The position numbers and the translations under genes were made by a program. From assembly GCF_019683595.1 (NCBI RefSeq), contig NZ_JADGHZ010000017.1:1-37108 (forward strand): DNA of 37,108 nt. Direction: 5' to 3'. The notes below the pieces were generated by a model that did no database searches, had not been told where the DNA came from, and saw only the letters and a program-made list of their open reading frames with translations. Positions within the stretch are counted from its first letter, which is position 1; each line of letters opens with the position of its first letter. Source of the stretch: Sphaerobacter sp. (GTDB lineage Bacteria; Chloroflexota; Chloroflexia; Thermomicrobiales; Thermomicrobiaceae). Positions 1-8,767 of the stretch are shown here, piece after piece.

Positions 1-389
1 GGGCCGCCGCGGCGGGCCGGCCGGCCCCCCGCCGCCCCCCCCCCCGGCGCCGCCCGGCTCCGCTCAGGATGACATGTGCACGGGAGCGGCTTGCTGGCGG
101 GTAGACCAGGTTAGTTCGTCAAACTCCATAAGCCCCGGGCTGACAACGAAAGCCGGCTGAAGCCGGCTGGGCGATGCAGGGTTGGCGCCTCGGCATGTTG
201 GATCTTGCCGGAAGGCCTGTGCCCGGGCGGCGGGATCTTCTCTCCACCAGATCCACGGTATTTCGTCAAACCCCAATGGCCCCGAGCACGGGCTGATCGC
301 GTGCATCCATGGAATGCGTCAAACTCCATGAGAGCGCGAAGCTTCCTGCCCGGGGACGGGCGAGACGCCCGCGTTCGTGGTCGGCACCT
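1..389. other. GC-rich intergenic edge with short repeats
   Basis: No supported gene. Bases 1-60 are almost pure G/C. Bases 61-75 (CGCTCAGGATGACA-type) look like the right end of the TGTCATCC element found elsewhere in the window. The motif CGTCAAACTCCAT occurs at 117-129 and 317-329, exactly 200 bp apart, with a related CGTCAAACCCCAAT at 264-277. Open frames here on either strand are short, lack a ribosome binding site and only translate these repeats. Confidence 0.6.
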
Positions 390-1031
390 TCAGCGGCGGC
401 GTCGGCGGGGGGTGGAGCGGCGACCGGGAGCGCGGTTCGATCGCCGGGCAGGACGGCGGCCGCCGCGGCGCGCCTCGGCACGGGCGCGCTCCAGCGCCGC
501 GATCGCCTCGGGTACGCGCGCGGTCAGAGTCTCGTCGGACAGGTCGTCCCCGGTGTTTGCCAGCAGCCAGCGGGTGATTTCCCCGACGCTGCGCGGATCG
601 AGCGGCCCCTGGTTCGCCGCGACTTCGAGCGCCACACGGAGAATGAGCGCGTCGCTCCCCTCCCCCGCCGCGGCCCGCGCGCGGCCGACGAAGGCCCGCT
701 GGGCCTCCGGGTCGCTCGGCTTTCCGTGCACGGCGAGCTGCGCGCCGAGCAGTCGCCAGAGGTCGGCGTGCCGACGCTGCCGCTGGCTCCGCTCGCCGCG
801 CGACGCGGCCGCGACCCGCGCCACCCGCTCCGGCGTCGGCGTGCCCCCGGAGGTCTCGATCGCCTCAACGGCGGCGGCGACCTCGCGGGGCGACACCCGC
901 CACCCGGCGGCGCGCCGCACCGCGTCCAGGAAGGCGCGAGACGACGGGTCAACGTTCTCTGCCGTGGGCGACTCATTGGGCGGCACGGGTTGGCCGGCCT
1001 CGGGTCGGTCCTGCTCGGGCTCCTGGCTCAC
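390..1031 (-). CDS. hypothetical protein with Arg-rich C-terminal tail
   Basis: This is a 213-residue protein of unknown function. The GTG start at 1031 follows a good GGAGAGGAG ribosome binding site, which supports a real gene. The first ~30 residues are acidic, Pro/Glu-rich and probably disordered. Residues ~30-180 look helical (Ala, Leu, Arg and Glu rich) with no motif I recognise. The last ~30 residues are strongly basic with Arg runs such as GGRRPARR and end in five Arg, which could bind nucleic acid or simply be disordered. No signal peptide or membrane segment is seen. It is divergent from the FAD oxidoreductase gene and shares a ~180 bp intergenic region with it. GC-rich DNA gives spurious frames, and a + strand frame overlaps most of it, but only this frame has a convincing start signal. 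Confidence 0.6.
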   Translation of the reverse strand: MSQEPEQDRPEAGQPVPPNESPTAENVDPSSRAFLDAVRRAAGWRVSPREVAAAVEAIETSGGTPTPERVARVAAASRGERSQRQRRHADLWRLLGAQLAVHGKPSDPEAQRAFVGRARAAAGEGSDALILRVALEVAANQGPLDPRSVGEITRWLLANTGDDLSDETLTARVPEAIAALERARAEARRGGRRPARRSNRAPGRRSTPRRRRR

Positions 1032-1140
1032 TGACGCTCCTCTCCTACACGTCTCTGGTGCTTTACCGCCGCACCGCCGCGGGCGTCCTGCCCGCGTACA
1101 CGCGCACGGATCATACCCCGTCTCACTCGCACCTGGCTGT

Positions 1141-1169
1141 TGCCCCGGTCCCGGGGGCGCGGTACGATC
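1141..1169 (+). promoter_or_regulatory. putative sigma70-type promoter for the FAD oxidoreductase
   Basis: A -35-like TTGCCC (1141-1146) and a -10-like TACGAT (1164-1169) are separated by 17 bp, about 45 bp before the GTG start at 1213. Each box matches 4 of 6 consensus bases, so support is moderate. Confidence 0.4.
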
Positions 1170-1212
1170 CGCCTCACCGCGTGACCGATCCGGTGCAGGG
1201 GGAGAGAGCCTG

Positions 1213-2613
1213 GTGAAGAACTACGCGCGCTATAGCTTCTGGCTGGAGACATGTGGCGACGATCTGACGCCGCGCGCGCCGCTCGACGGCTCGATCGACG
1301 TCGACGTGGCGATCCTGGGCGCCGGTTACACCGGCCTCTGGACCGCGTATTACCTGCTCAAGCGCCAGCCGTCGCTGCGCGTCGCGGTCGTCGAGGCCGA
1401 GATCGCCGGCTTCGGCGCCTCCGGCCGGAACGGGGGCTGGTGCAGCGCGGGCTTCCCGGTCACCGCCGGGGAGCTGGCTCGGCGCTACGGCCCGGAGCGG
1501 ACGCGGGCGCTCCTGGCGGCAATGCGGGAGTCGGTCGACGAGGTCGGCCGGGTCGCGGAGGCCGAGGGGCTCGATATTGATTATGTCAAAGGTGGCACGC
1601 TGCGGATCGCGCGCGGCCCGCACCAGGAGCCGATGCTGGACCAGGCGCTGAAGACGTACGAGCGGCTGGGTATCGCCGAACAGTACACCCGGCTCGACGC
1701 GGCGCAGGTGGCCGAGCGGGTGCGGATCACGAACGTGCGGGGTGCGCTCTACTCCCCCGACTGCGCCGTAATCCATCCCGGCAAGCTGGTTCGCGGGCTG
1801 GCGCGGGTAGTCGAGCGGCTGGGCGGGACGATCTACGAGCAGACGCGAGTGACCGCGTTCGAGCCGCGCCAGGCGGGCGTGCCGGGCAGCCGGCCGCGGC
1901 TGATCACGGAGCGCGGCGATGTCCGCGCTGAGGTGGTGGTGCTGTGCGGGGAGGCGTACCTCTCGCGGCTCCCCGGCCTACGCCGCCAGTTGATCCCAGT
2001 CTATTCCCTGATCGTGTTGACCGAGCCGCTAAGCGACGCGCAGTGGGCTGAGATCGGCTGGGAGAACCGCGAGACGATCGGCTCGCACCGGTTCAGCGTC
2101 GACTACCTCTCCCGGACGCGCGACGGGCGCATCGTCTTCGGCGGGCGCGGCGCGCCGTACCACTTCGGCTCGCGCATCGAGGACGCCTACGATCGCCACG
2201 AGCCGACGCATCAGATGCTGCGGCGCATGACGCTGGAGTGGTTCCCGATGCTGCGCGGAATTCGCTTCACCCACCACTGGGGCGGGCCGCTCGGCATGCC
2301 GCGTGACTGGATGCCGACCATGTCGTACGACCGCGCGACGGGCATCGCGACGGCCCGGGGATACACTGGCCAGGGGGTGGCGACCTCCAACCTCTCCGGG
2401 CGCGTGCTGGCCGACCTGATCTGCGACACCCCGTCGCCCCTGCGGGTGCTGCCGGTCATCGGGCACCGCTCGCCCGACTGGGAGCCGGAGCCGCTGCGCT
2501 GGCTCGGCGTGCGTTACGTGCAGCGCGGCTTCGCCCGCCTGGATGAGCAGGCCGAGCGCACCGGCCGGCCGCCCAGCGGCCGCTCTCTGGTCGAGCGTCT
2601 AGGGCGGCACTGA
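1213..2613 (+). CDS. FAD-dependent oxidoreductase (DAO family, amine/amino-acid oxidase-like)
   Basis: A 466-residue DAO-family flavoenzyme, expected to oxidise a C-N bond of an amine or amino acid using FAD. The dinucleotide-binding GAGYTG motif is at residues ~36-41, followed by the beta2 segment VAVVEAE. Next comes FGASGRNGG (~66-74), typical of the gamma-glutamylputrescine oxidase/glycine oxidase-like group. The C-terminal GYTGQGVATSNLSGRVLADLI segment closes the FAD site. The N-terminal YSFWLE resembles the S-Y-W start of puuB-type proteins. The frame stays open far upstream (to 205), but that extension lies opposite another gene and is low complexity. GTG 1213, preceded by GGGGGAGAG, begins just before the conserved region. 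Family assignment is firm; the substrate is unknown. It stands alone, divergent from the hypothetical gene on its left. Confidence 0.88.
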   Translation: MKNYARYSFWLETCGDDLTPRAPLDGSIDVDVAILGAGYTGLWTAYYLLKRQPSLRVAVVEAEIAGFGASGRNGGWCSAGFPVTAGELARRYGPERTRALLAAMRESVDEVGRVAEAEGLDIDYVKGGTLRIARGPHQEPMLDQALKTYERLGIAEQYTRLDAAQVAERVRITNVRGALYSPDCAVIHPGKLVRGLARVVERLGGTIYEQTRVTAFEPRQAGVPGSRPRLITERGDVRAEVVVLCGEAYLSRLPGLRRQLIPVYSLIVLTEPLSDAQWAEIGWENRETIGSHRFSVDYLSRTRDGRIVFGGRGAPYHFGSRIEDAYDRHEPTHQMLRRMTLEWFPMLRGIRFTHHWGGPLGMPRDWMPTMSYDRATGIATARGYTGQGVATSNLSGRVLADLICDTPSPLRVLPVIGHRSPDWEPEPLRWLGVRYVQRGFARLDEQAERTGRPPSGRSLVERLGRH

Positions 2614-2677
2614 GTGCGACGGCCGCCCCAAGCACGGGGTTGGCTCATACCCATTGCCGGGCACGCCTCGCCATTCC

Positions 2678-2787
2678 TGTCATCCTGAGCGGAGCCGGTC
2701 GCCGCGGAGCGGCGGGCGGCGGAGCGAAGGATCTCGCGTCGGAGCCACCGAGCGGCGGAGAGTTCCTTCGCTTCGCTGAGGATGACA
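2678..2787. repeat. TGTCATCC-type inverted-repeat intergenic element, copy 1
   Basis: About 110 bp bounded by imperfect terminal inverted repeats, TGTCATCCTGAGCG on the left and CGCTGAGGATGACA on the right. The interior carries GGAGCGAAGGATCTC, also found at 18361-18379. Related copies are at 18322-18462 and 27078-27137, and a right-end fragment is at 61-75. It lies between the oxidoreductase and the convergent CoA-transferase, has no coding capacity and is MITE-like in size and shape. Confidence 0.7.
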
Positions 2788-2816
2788 TTGGTTCAAGCAT
2801 GTAGGCGAGATAGGTA

Positions 2817-4007
2817 CTACACCACGCCCTCGGCGCGGAGCTGGGCGATCTGCTCGTCCGTGTAGCCCAGGCGTTCGCGGAGGACGAGGTCGGTGTGCTC
2901 GCCGAGCAGCGGCGGGTGCGAGCGCACCGTCGCGGGCGTCTCGGAGAAGATGTAGGGTGGCCCGGCCATCCGCAGCGTGCCGATGGTCGGATGGGGTACC
3001 TCGACCACCATCTTCCGGTGCTGGATCTGCGGGTGGGCGAAGACCCGATCGACCGTGTTGATCGGCCCGCAGGGGATGCCGGCGGCGGAGAGTTCTTCCA
3101 GCCAGTCGTCGGCATCGCGCGTGGCGAACGCCTCCTGCAGGATGGGGATGAGCTCGTCGCGGTTGGCGACACGGGCCGGGTTGGTGGCGAAGCGCTCGTC
3201 GGTCGCCAGGTGCTCCATCCCGAGGATGCGGCAGAGGATCTGGAACTGCCGGTCGTTCCCGACGCCGACGGTCATCCAGCGGTCGCGGGCCTTGAAGGTC
3301 TGGTAGGGCACCAGGTTGGCGTGGGCGTTGCCGTAGCGCTTCGGCAGCTCGCCGGTGACGAGATAGGCGCTGCCGACGTTGGCGAGCCAGGCGACGGCGG
3401 ACGCAAGAAGCGCCATGTCGATCTTCTGCCCCTTGCCGGTCTGGTCGCGCACGCGGAGCGCGGCGAGGATGGCGTTGCAGGCGAACATGCCGGTGGTGAT
3501 GTCGACGATGGCGATGCCGACCTTCATCGGCTCACCGTCGGGCTCGCCGGTGACGCTCATGATGCCGCCCTCACCCTGGGCGATGACATCGTACCCGGCG
3601 CGGTCGGCATAGGGGCCGTCCTGGCCGTAGCCGGTGATCGAGCACCAGACCAGCCCTGGGTTGAGGGCGCTCAGCGCCTCGTAGCCCAGGCCCATGCGGT
3701 CGAGCGCGCCGACCTTGAAGTTCTCGACCACCACGTCGCTCTGCCGCGCCAGCTCGCGGATGATCTCCTTGCCGCGCTCGTCCTTGAGGTTGACGGTGAT
3801 GCCCTTTTTGTTGCGGTTGCAGGCCATGTAGTAGGCGCTCTCGCCGCCGACCCACGGCGGGCCCCAGTGGCGGGTGTCGTCGCCCCGACCCGGCTGCTCG
3901 ACCTTGATCACCTCGGCTCCCAGGTCGCCCAGCATCATCGTGCAGTACGGCCCGGCGAGCACGCGCGACAGGTCCAGCACGCGGATACCATCGAGCGGAT
4001 GGCGCAT
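2817..4007 (-). CDS. CaiB/BaiF family CoA-transferase (class III)
   Basis: A 396-residue class III CoA-transferase, which moves CoA between carboxylic acids through an aspartyl-CoA thioester; formyl-CoA transferase is the best-known member. The family pattern runs from LDGIRVLDLSRVLAGP (residues 5-20) through AEVIKVE and YDVIAQGEGGIMSVTG. The catalytic Asp is residue 169 in VDITTG, the same number as in formyl-CoA transferase. The length is normal for the family. ATG 4007 overlaps the end of a GAGGAG, with AAAGGG further upstream. It is last in a minus-strand series, 133 nt after the D-aminopeptidase gene and separated from it by a perfect 26-nt palindrome at 4099-4124, so it may be only partly co-transcribed. 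The acyl substrate cannot be told from sequence. Confidence 0.9.
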   Translation of the reverse strand: MRHPLDGIRVLDLSRVLAGPYCTMMLGDLGAEVIKVEQPGRGDDTRHWGPPWVGGESAYYMACNRNKKGITVNLKDERGKEIIRELARQSDVVVENFKVGALDRMGLGYEALSALNPGLVWCSITGYGQDGPYADRAGYDVIAQGEGGIMSVTGEPDGEPMKVGIAIVDITTGMFACNAILAALRVRDQTGKGQKIDMALLASAVAWLANVGSAYLVTGELPKRYGNAHANLVPYQTFKARDRWMTVGVGNDRQFQILCRILGMEHLATDERFATNPARVANRDELIPILQEAFATRDADDWLEELSAAGIPCGPINTVDRVFAHPQIQHRKMVVEVPHPTIGTLRMAGPPYIFSETPATVRSHPPLLGEHTDLVLRERLGYTDEQIAQLRAEGVV

Positions 4008-4098
4008 CTCCTCAAACCCTTTCCCCAGGGCCTCGCCTTGCGATCTCTCGGGCGTAGCCTACCACACCCCGCCGGGGTACGGGCGGTGGTCCAGCCCG

Positions 4099-4124
4099 TG
4101 GCTCGCCCCGCGCGGGGCGAGCCA
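4099..4124. terminator. perfect palindrome, terminator or processing hairpin
   Basis: Arms of 13 bp (TGGCTCGCCCCGC and its exact complement) form an uninterrupted palindrome between the D-aminopeptidase stop and the CoA-transferase start. There is no T-run, so it is either a factor-assisted terminator or an mRNA-stability hairpin splitting the operon. Confidence 0.55.
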
Positions 4125-4140
4125 GGGACGTCATGGGACG

Positions 4141-4998
4141 CTAGACGGCGAAGCGGGTCATCATGGCGTTCAGCACGGCGCGCCAGATGGTGACCAACTG
4201 CACGCCGTCCTCCGCGGTGAAGACGAAGCCGCGCTCGCCGTTCCGGGACACGCCCGGGACGATGGTCGCGAGGTCCGCCTGCACCTGGTGGTCGACATCG
4301 ACCTCCACGCGGCACGGCCACCCCGGGCTGTACGGCTTGAGCTCCGGAATGCGCCGCACAGCCTCCGCGGCCCCCTCGCGAATCAGCTCGCGGGCCTTGG
4401 CGGGGTGCAGGTGGATGGCGGAGTTCGTCCCGATCCCGCGCTTGACGACGACGCCGACCACGCGCTCTCCGAGGAGCTCCTGGGTCTGGCGCACGGTGTG
4501 GTCGTCGCCCGTGACCATGATGACCGGGACGCCGAAGTGGCCGGCGACGGCCGCGTTGATGCCGTACTCGCCGACCGAGACGCCGTTCAGGCGGACATCC
4601 CGGATGAACCCCACATAGGTGTGTGCCAGGACCCCGTTGGGGGTGCCGGCCTTGGCGTGGTAGCCGGTGTAGATCAGCCCGGCCACGCCCGGCTCATCGA
4701 CCCCCTGGGCCATGCTCAGCGGCTTGTGCGCGCCGCTGATGAGGAGCGCCTCGCGGTGCAGCTCCTCCGGCAGCAGGTTGCGCATGCCGTCGTGCGACTC
4801 GTTGACGATGACCTGCTCGGCCCCGGCTTCCAGCGCGCCCTCAATGGCGGCGTTGACCTCCCGCGTCATGGTGAGGCGCGCCCAGCCGTACTCCGCGGCG
4901 CTCGACCCGGCCGGGTTCGCCTGGTCGGGCGGCCGGACGTGGATGCCCTCCACCACCCCGGTCGTGCCTTCCATGTCCGCGGAAATCACGATCTTCAT
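4141..4998 (-). CDS. dppA: M55 family D-aminopeptidase (DppA-like)
   Basis: A 285-residue zinc D-aminopeptidase of family M55, which removes N-terminal D-amino acids such as D-Ala from short peptides. The N-terminus MKIVISADMEGTTGV has the two metal-binding acidic residues D8 and E10. VNESHDGMRN, YTGYHAKA and AHTYVG supply the conserved histidines, and SVGEYGINA holds another metal-site Glu. The start chosen is ATG 4998 with AAGGGA upstream; an 11-residue extension to 5031 has no family support. It follows dppC by 42 nt. In Bacillus subtilis dppA likewise sits with dppBC and the binding protein, so this enzyme probably processes peptidoglycan-type or D-amino-acid dipeptides brought in by the adjacent transporter. 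It is expected to be cytoplasmic. Confidence 0.93.
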   Translation of the reverse strand: MKIVISADMEGTTGVVEGIHVRPPDQANPAGSSAAEYGWARLTMTREVNAAIEGALEAGAEQVIVNESHDGMRNLLPEELHREALLISGAHKPLSMAQGVDEPGVAGLIYTGYHAKAGTPNGVLAHTYVGFIRDVRLNGVSVGEYGINAAVAGHFGVPVIMVTGDDHTVRQTQELLGERVVGVVVKRGIGTNSAIHLHPAKARELIREGAAEAVRRIPELKPYSPGWPCRVEVDVDHQVQADLATIVPGVSRNGERGFVFTAEDGVQLVTIWRAVLNAMMTRFAV

Positions 4999-5040
4999 TA
5001 CCTGTGTTCCCTTCTGCGAGCGTGCGAGCACTCCCCTCCC

Positions 5041-5916
5041 CTACCGCGCTGGGCGCAGGAGATCCGCGAGCCCATCGCCGAGGAGGCTGAACCCTGTACC
5101 GACCACGAGGATGGCAAGCCCCGGAATCGTGGTGAGCTGCCAGGACCGCAGGAAGAAGTCGCGTCCCTCGGCGATCATCAGCCCCCACTCCGGATTGGGC
5201 GGCTGGGTCCCCAGGCCGAGGAACGAGAGCGAGGCGGCCACCAGGATGTTGAGCACCATGTCGGCCATGGCGAAGACCACGACGGGCGTGATGACGTTCG
5301 GCGCGATGTGCCGCAGGATGATGGCCCGGTCCGTCAGTCCGACGACGCGCGCCGCCTCGACGTACTCGAGGCGCTTCACGACGAGGATCTCGCCGCGCAC
5401 GATCCGGGCGTAGGCGATCCACCCGACGAGCCAGATGGCGACGAAGATGTTGTTCTGGCTGGGGCCGAGCATGGCGACGATCGCGATCACCAGCACCAGG
5501 AAGGGGAAGGCGATGGCGATGTCGACGATGCGCATGATGATGGTGTCCCACCACTTCCCGTAGAAGCCGGCGATGGCGCCCAGGATGCCGCCGACGACGA
5601 CGGTGACGGAGGTGGCGAGGAAGGCGATCATCAGGTCGACTCGCCCGCCGTAGAGGATGCGGGTGAGGATGTCGCGACCGAAGTTGTCCGTCCCCAGGGG
5701 ATGGCGCATGCTGGGGCCGGCGAAGGTCTCGGTGAGCACCGGCTCCGTCGGGTCGTAGGGCGAGATCATCGGCCCTACGATGACCGCGACCAGCACGACC
5801 CCGAGGATCGCCACGCCCGCGATCAGGGATGGGCTGATCCGACGGCGGGACCGCGGCGCCAGTGGCTCCGCCGCGCCGAGCCCGGCGCGGCCGACGACGT
5901 TTGTGGATGCGTTCAC
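5041..5916 (-). CDS. dppC: peptide/nickel ABC transporter permease DppC-like
   Basis: A 291-residue inner-membrane permease of the DppC/OppC type. After a basic N-terminus come a first membrane helix (~residues 31-51), the DppC signature DPTEPVL..RHPLGTDNFGRDILTRILYGGR, then five further helices. The cytoplasmic EAA loop that contacts the ATPase is EAARVVGLTDRAIILRHIAPN. The C-terminus has SFLGLGTQPPNPEWG, a hallmark of DppC proteins. The GTG start at 5916 lies just after GGGGGGAGGGGAT and 16 nt after the dppB stop, showing tight coupling. It pairs with DppB to form the translocation pore. Confidence 0.94.
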   Translation of the reverse strand: MNASTNVVGRAGLGAAEPLAPRSRRRISPSLIAGVAILGVVLVAVIVGPMISPYDPTEPVLTETFAGPSMRHPLGTDNFGRDILTRILYGGRVDLMIAFLATSVTVVVGGILGAIAGFYGKWWDTIIMRIVDIAIAFPFLVLVIAIVAMLGPSQNNIFVAIWLVGWIAYARIVRGEILVVKRLEYVEAARVVGLTDRAIILRHIAPNVITPVVVFAMADMVLNILVAASLSFLGLGTQPPNPEWGLMIAEGRDFFLRSWQLTTIPGLAILVVGTGFSLLGDGLADLLRPAR

Positions 5917-5932
5917 ATCCCCTCCCCCCTGC

Positions 5933-6868
5933 TTAGTCCAGGCTCACGCGCGGATCGAGCGCCGCGTAGACGAGATCCGTGATGAGGTTCACCAGGATGA
6001 CCAGGACGGCGTAGACCAGGGTGATCCCCTGCACGACCGGGTAGTCGCGCCCGAAGATCGAAGTCAGCAGCAGTTGCCCCAGCCCCGGCAGCGCGAAGAC
6101 CTGCTCGATGATCACGGTGCCGCCCATCAGATAGCCGAGGTTCAGCCCGAGGATGGTCACCGTGGACATGGCCGAGTTGCGGAGCACGTGCCAGATGAAG
6201 ACCGCGCGGCTCGACAACCCCTTGGCCCGGGCCGTCCGGACGTGATCTGCCGTCAGTGTGTCGATCAGACTGCTGCGGAGGTTCCGGACCAGCACGGCCG
6301 AGATCGACAGGGCGACCGTCAGGGCCGGCAGGAAGAGGTGGCGGAGCTGATCGAAGAAACCCTCACCGATACCTCCCGGCGGAAAGATGCGGAACCGGAC
6401 GGTCAGCAGCAGCAGGAGATTGATCCCGACCCAGAACGACGGCATGGCGAGCCCGACGAGCAAGAAGGCGCGCACCAACTGATCGGCCAGCCGGTCCCGT
6501 TTCAGGGCGGCCAGTGTGGCCAGCGGCACGGTGATGATGACGGCGAGGATGATGGTACTGGTGGCCAGCATCAGCGTCGTCGGCAGGTGGTCGAGGATGA
6601 GGCCGAGCACGGGCTCGCGGTAGAAGATCGAGTCGCCGAGGCTGCCCGTGGCGAGGTTGCGCAGGAAGATCATGTACTGAACGAGGAGCGGCTCGTCGAG
6701 TCCGAGATTTCTCCGCAGTTGCGCCACGTTCTCGGGCGTGGCGCGGGTCCCGAGCATGATCGCCGCCGGGTCGCCGGGGACCAGGTGGATCATGAAGAAG
6801 ATGACCGCCGTGAGTCCGAAGACGACCGGGACCATCTGGATCAGACGGCGGAGTACAAACCTACTCAT
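5933..6868 (-). CDS. dppB: peptide/nickel ABC transporter permease DppB-like
   Basis: A 311-residue DppB/OppB permease. The N-terminal MSRFVLRRLIQMVPVVFGLT helix, the FFMIHLVPGDPA signature and the LRRNLGLDEPLLVQY motif are diagnostic. The EAA-like loop HVRTARAKGLSSRAVFIWHVLRN and the terminal LGQLLLTSIFGRDYPVVQG segment complete the family pattern. Six membrane helices are visible. The ATG at 6868 is preceded by GGGAG. The gene lies 108 nt after the binding-protein gene, and the gap holds a two-level hairpin (6920-6962). It would work with DppC and an ATPase that is not encoded nearby. Confidence 0.95.
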   Translation of the reverse strand: MSRFVLRRLIQMVPVVFGLTAVIFFMIHLVPGDPAAIMLGTRATPENVAQLRRNLGLDEPLLVQYMIFLRNLATGSLGDSIFYREPVLGLILDHLPTTLMLATSTIILAVIITVPLATLAALKRDRLADQLVRAFLLVGLAMPSFWVGINLLLLLTVRFRIFPPGGIGEGFFDQLRHLFLPALTVALSISAVLVRNLRSSLIDTLTADHVRTARAKGLSSRAVFIWHVLRNSAMSTVTILGLNLGYLMGGTVIIEQVFALPGLGQLLLTSIFGRDYPVVQGITLVYAVLVILVNLITDLVYAALDPRVSLD

Positions 6869-6919
6869 GCGGCGGAGCTCCCGTCGTGTCCCCCGATCGG
6901 TAGTCCGGTGGGCCGGCGT

Positions 6920-6962
6920 GGGCCGCCGGGCGGCGCGCTACGGCACGCCGCCCGCACGGCCC
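6920..6962 (-). terminator. intercistronic hairpin between binding protein and dppB
   Basis: The inner stem GGGCGGCG/CGCCGCCC (6928-6935 with 6946-6953) is flanked by the outer stem GGGCCG/CGGCCC (6920-6925 with 6957-6962). Such hairpins after a binding-protein gene commonly protect its mRNA or attenuate read-through, raising binding protein over permease; that role is inferred. Confidence 0.5.
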
Positions 6963-6976
6963 CTCTGGGTCGGACC

Positions 6977-8632
6977 TCACTCCGACCGCCACACGTCCCA
7001 CAAACGGTAGTTACCGGTCGGCAGGATGCGGAAGCCGTGGATGTACTTTTGCACCGCGGTGCGTCCGGTCGGGTAGTAGAGCAGGATGACCGGCGCGTCC
7101 TCGGTAGTGAGCTCCTGAATCCGGTGGTACATCTCCTGGCGACGGGCGGGGTCGGTCTCCGCGGCCGCATCGCGGGCGAGTTGATCGACCTCCTCGTTCT
7201 TGTACCCAGTCCAGACCGCCTTGGTGCCGCCGTCGCTCACCATGCCGAACGTGACCAGCTCGTCGGGGTCGATGATGTCGGTGGTGTAGTAGGACTTGGA
7301 CCAGTCGTAGTTGAGCGCCCGGATGTCGTCGGTCGCGCTCCCCGGCTCGACCAGCCGGATGTTGATCGTGCCGCCGATCTCGGCGAGCTGGGACTGGACG
7401 AGCTGCGCGACCTGCTGCGCCACGGGGTCGCCGGAGGAGATGATCAGCTCGGCGGTGAACCCGTCGGGGGCGCTGGATTGGGCCATCAGCTCCTTGGCCT
7501 TCTCCAGGTTGAAGGGGTATCCCTCGATGTCGTCGGCGTGATAGAGCATCTTCGGCAGCATGGTGTTGGCCATCTCGCCGTAGCCGAAGAGGACGGACTG
7601 GATGATGGCCTCTTTGTCGATGGCATAGTTGATCGCCTGGCGCACCAGCTTGTCGTCGAACGGCTTGCGCGTGTGGTTCATGCCGATGTAGTCGAACCGC
7701 GCGGCGCCGTCGGTCAGGATGGTGTAGTTCGGGTTCGCCTCGAGCGCCTCAAGCTGGCTGAAGGGGACATCGGTAGCGATGTCGAGCTCACCCGCCTGGA
7801 ACTTGAGCATTCGGGTGTTGGCGTCGGTTAGGACGAGGAACTCGAGCTCATCGAGGTAGGGCCGCTCCGGATCCCAGTAGTTCTCCCACTTCTTCAGCTT
7901 GATGCTGGTGTTCTTCTCCCAGGAGACGAACTGGAACGGCCCCGACCCGATCGGGGAGTCGAAGAGCGCCGCGCCCCGCTCCTCGTGCAACTTCTTAGGG
8001 ATGATGGAGGAGGAGAACAGGGCCACGTCGGCCAGGAACGGCGCCCAGGTATGGCTCATCTTGACCGTGACGGTCCGCTCGTCGGTGGCCTCGACGCTGT
8101 CCACTCCCTGGTAGATCCAGCCCCACTGGGAGTCCTCCTCCTGCACCGCGCGCAGCAGGGAGTAGGCCGCGTCCTCGGCCGTGACGGTTGAGCCGTCGTG
8201 GAACTTCGCCTCGCGCAGGTTGAAGGTGTAGGTCAGACCGTCGTCGCTCACCTCCCACGTCTCGGCCAGACCCGGCTCGACCGACTGCCCATCGGGCGCG
8301 TTGCGGACGAGCTGGTCGTAGATGAGGACCATGGTCCAGATCGACATGTTGTCCGTGGGGATGATCGGGTCGAAGCTGGTGACATCCCGGTCGGCGAGGC
8401 TCATCGTCAGCTTGCCGCCGTACTTCGGCTCGCCCTCGCCCCCGCTGTCGCCCGACGTGCCGGGGGTGCCCTGCGTGGAGTCGGCCGACGTGCCGCCGTC
8501 GCCACTGCTCTCGCTGCCCCCGCCACCGCAGGCTGCCAGCAGCGGCATCGCGGCGACGGTGGCGCCGAGCCCCAACCCGGCCGCGAGCAGCCGGCGTCGT
8601 GTGGTTCGTTTGCCTTCGAGCTCCAGATCCAT
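6977..8632 (-). CDS. ABC transporter substrate-binding lipoprotein (SBP_bac_5, DppE/OppA-like)
   Basis: A 551-residue extracytoplasmic peptide-binding protein of the SBP_bac_5 family. From ATG 8632 the N-terminus has RRR at 12-14, a hydrophobic stretch and the lipobox LLAAC with Cys35. This makes it a membrane-anchored lipoprotein, possibly exported by Tat because of the twin arginines. A Gly/Ser/Asp-rich linker follows, then the mature domain with GKLTMSLADRDVTSFDP, LAETWEVSDDGLTYTFNLREAKFHDGSTVTAEDAAYS and AINYAIDKEAI, all characteristic of the family. The start was chosen for AGAGGAG ~8 nt upstream and the signal peptide; the longer frame to 8755 has neither. It probably binds di- or oligopeptides, perhaps containing D-residues given the downstream D-aminopeptidase. 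The ligand is not provable from sequence. Confidence 0.93.
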   Translation of the reverse strand: MDLELEGKRTTRRRLLAAGLGLGATVAAMPLLAACGGGGSESSGDGGTSADSTQGTPGTSGDSGGEGEPKYGGKLTMSLADRDVTSFDPIIPTDNMSIWTMVLIYDQLVRNAPDGQSVEPGLAETWEVSDDGLTYTFNLREAKFHDGSTVTAEDAAYSLLRAVQEEDSQWGWIYQGVDSVEATDERTVTVKMSHTWAPFLADVALFSSSIIPKKLHEERGAALFDSPIGSGPFQFVSWEKNTSIKLKKWENYWDPERPYLDELEFLVLTDANTRMLKFQAGELDIATDVPFSQLEALEANPNYTILTDGAARFDYIGMNHTRKPFDDKLVRQAINYAIDKEAIIQSVLFGYGEMANTMLPKMLYHADDIEGYPFNLEKAKELMAQSSAPDGFTAELIISSGDPVAQQVAQLVQSQLAEIGGTINIRLVEPGSATDDIRALNYDWSKSYYTTDIIDPDELVTFGMVSDGGTKAVWTGYKNEEVDQLARDAAAETDPARRQEMYHRIQELTTEDAPVILLYYPTGRTAVQKYIHGFRILPTGNYRLWDVWRSE

Positions 8633-8767
8633 CCTCACCCATCTCCTCTCTCCATGCGCCGCTGGATCGGCGCTACCTGACCGGCGCACCACGCCGGTGC
8701 GCCATCCATCGCAGCCCGGGGCCGCATCTCCCCGGGCAGTACCCGCTTTCAGCACGCGGCCCGCTCA

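Noticed and set aside
205-1212. Long plus-strand extension upstream of the FAD oxidoreductase
   Set aside because: It is in frame but low complexity and Arg/Ala/Ser rich, runs opposite the better-supported minus-strand hypothetical gene, and has no family match; GTG 1213 has a ribosome binding site.
3874-7831. Two very long plus-strand open frames of about 680-700 codons
   Set aside because: They run opposite the clearly identified dpp genes and encode repetitive Asp/Arg/His-rich sequence, typical antisense shadows of high-GC genes.
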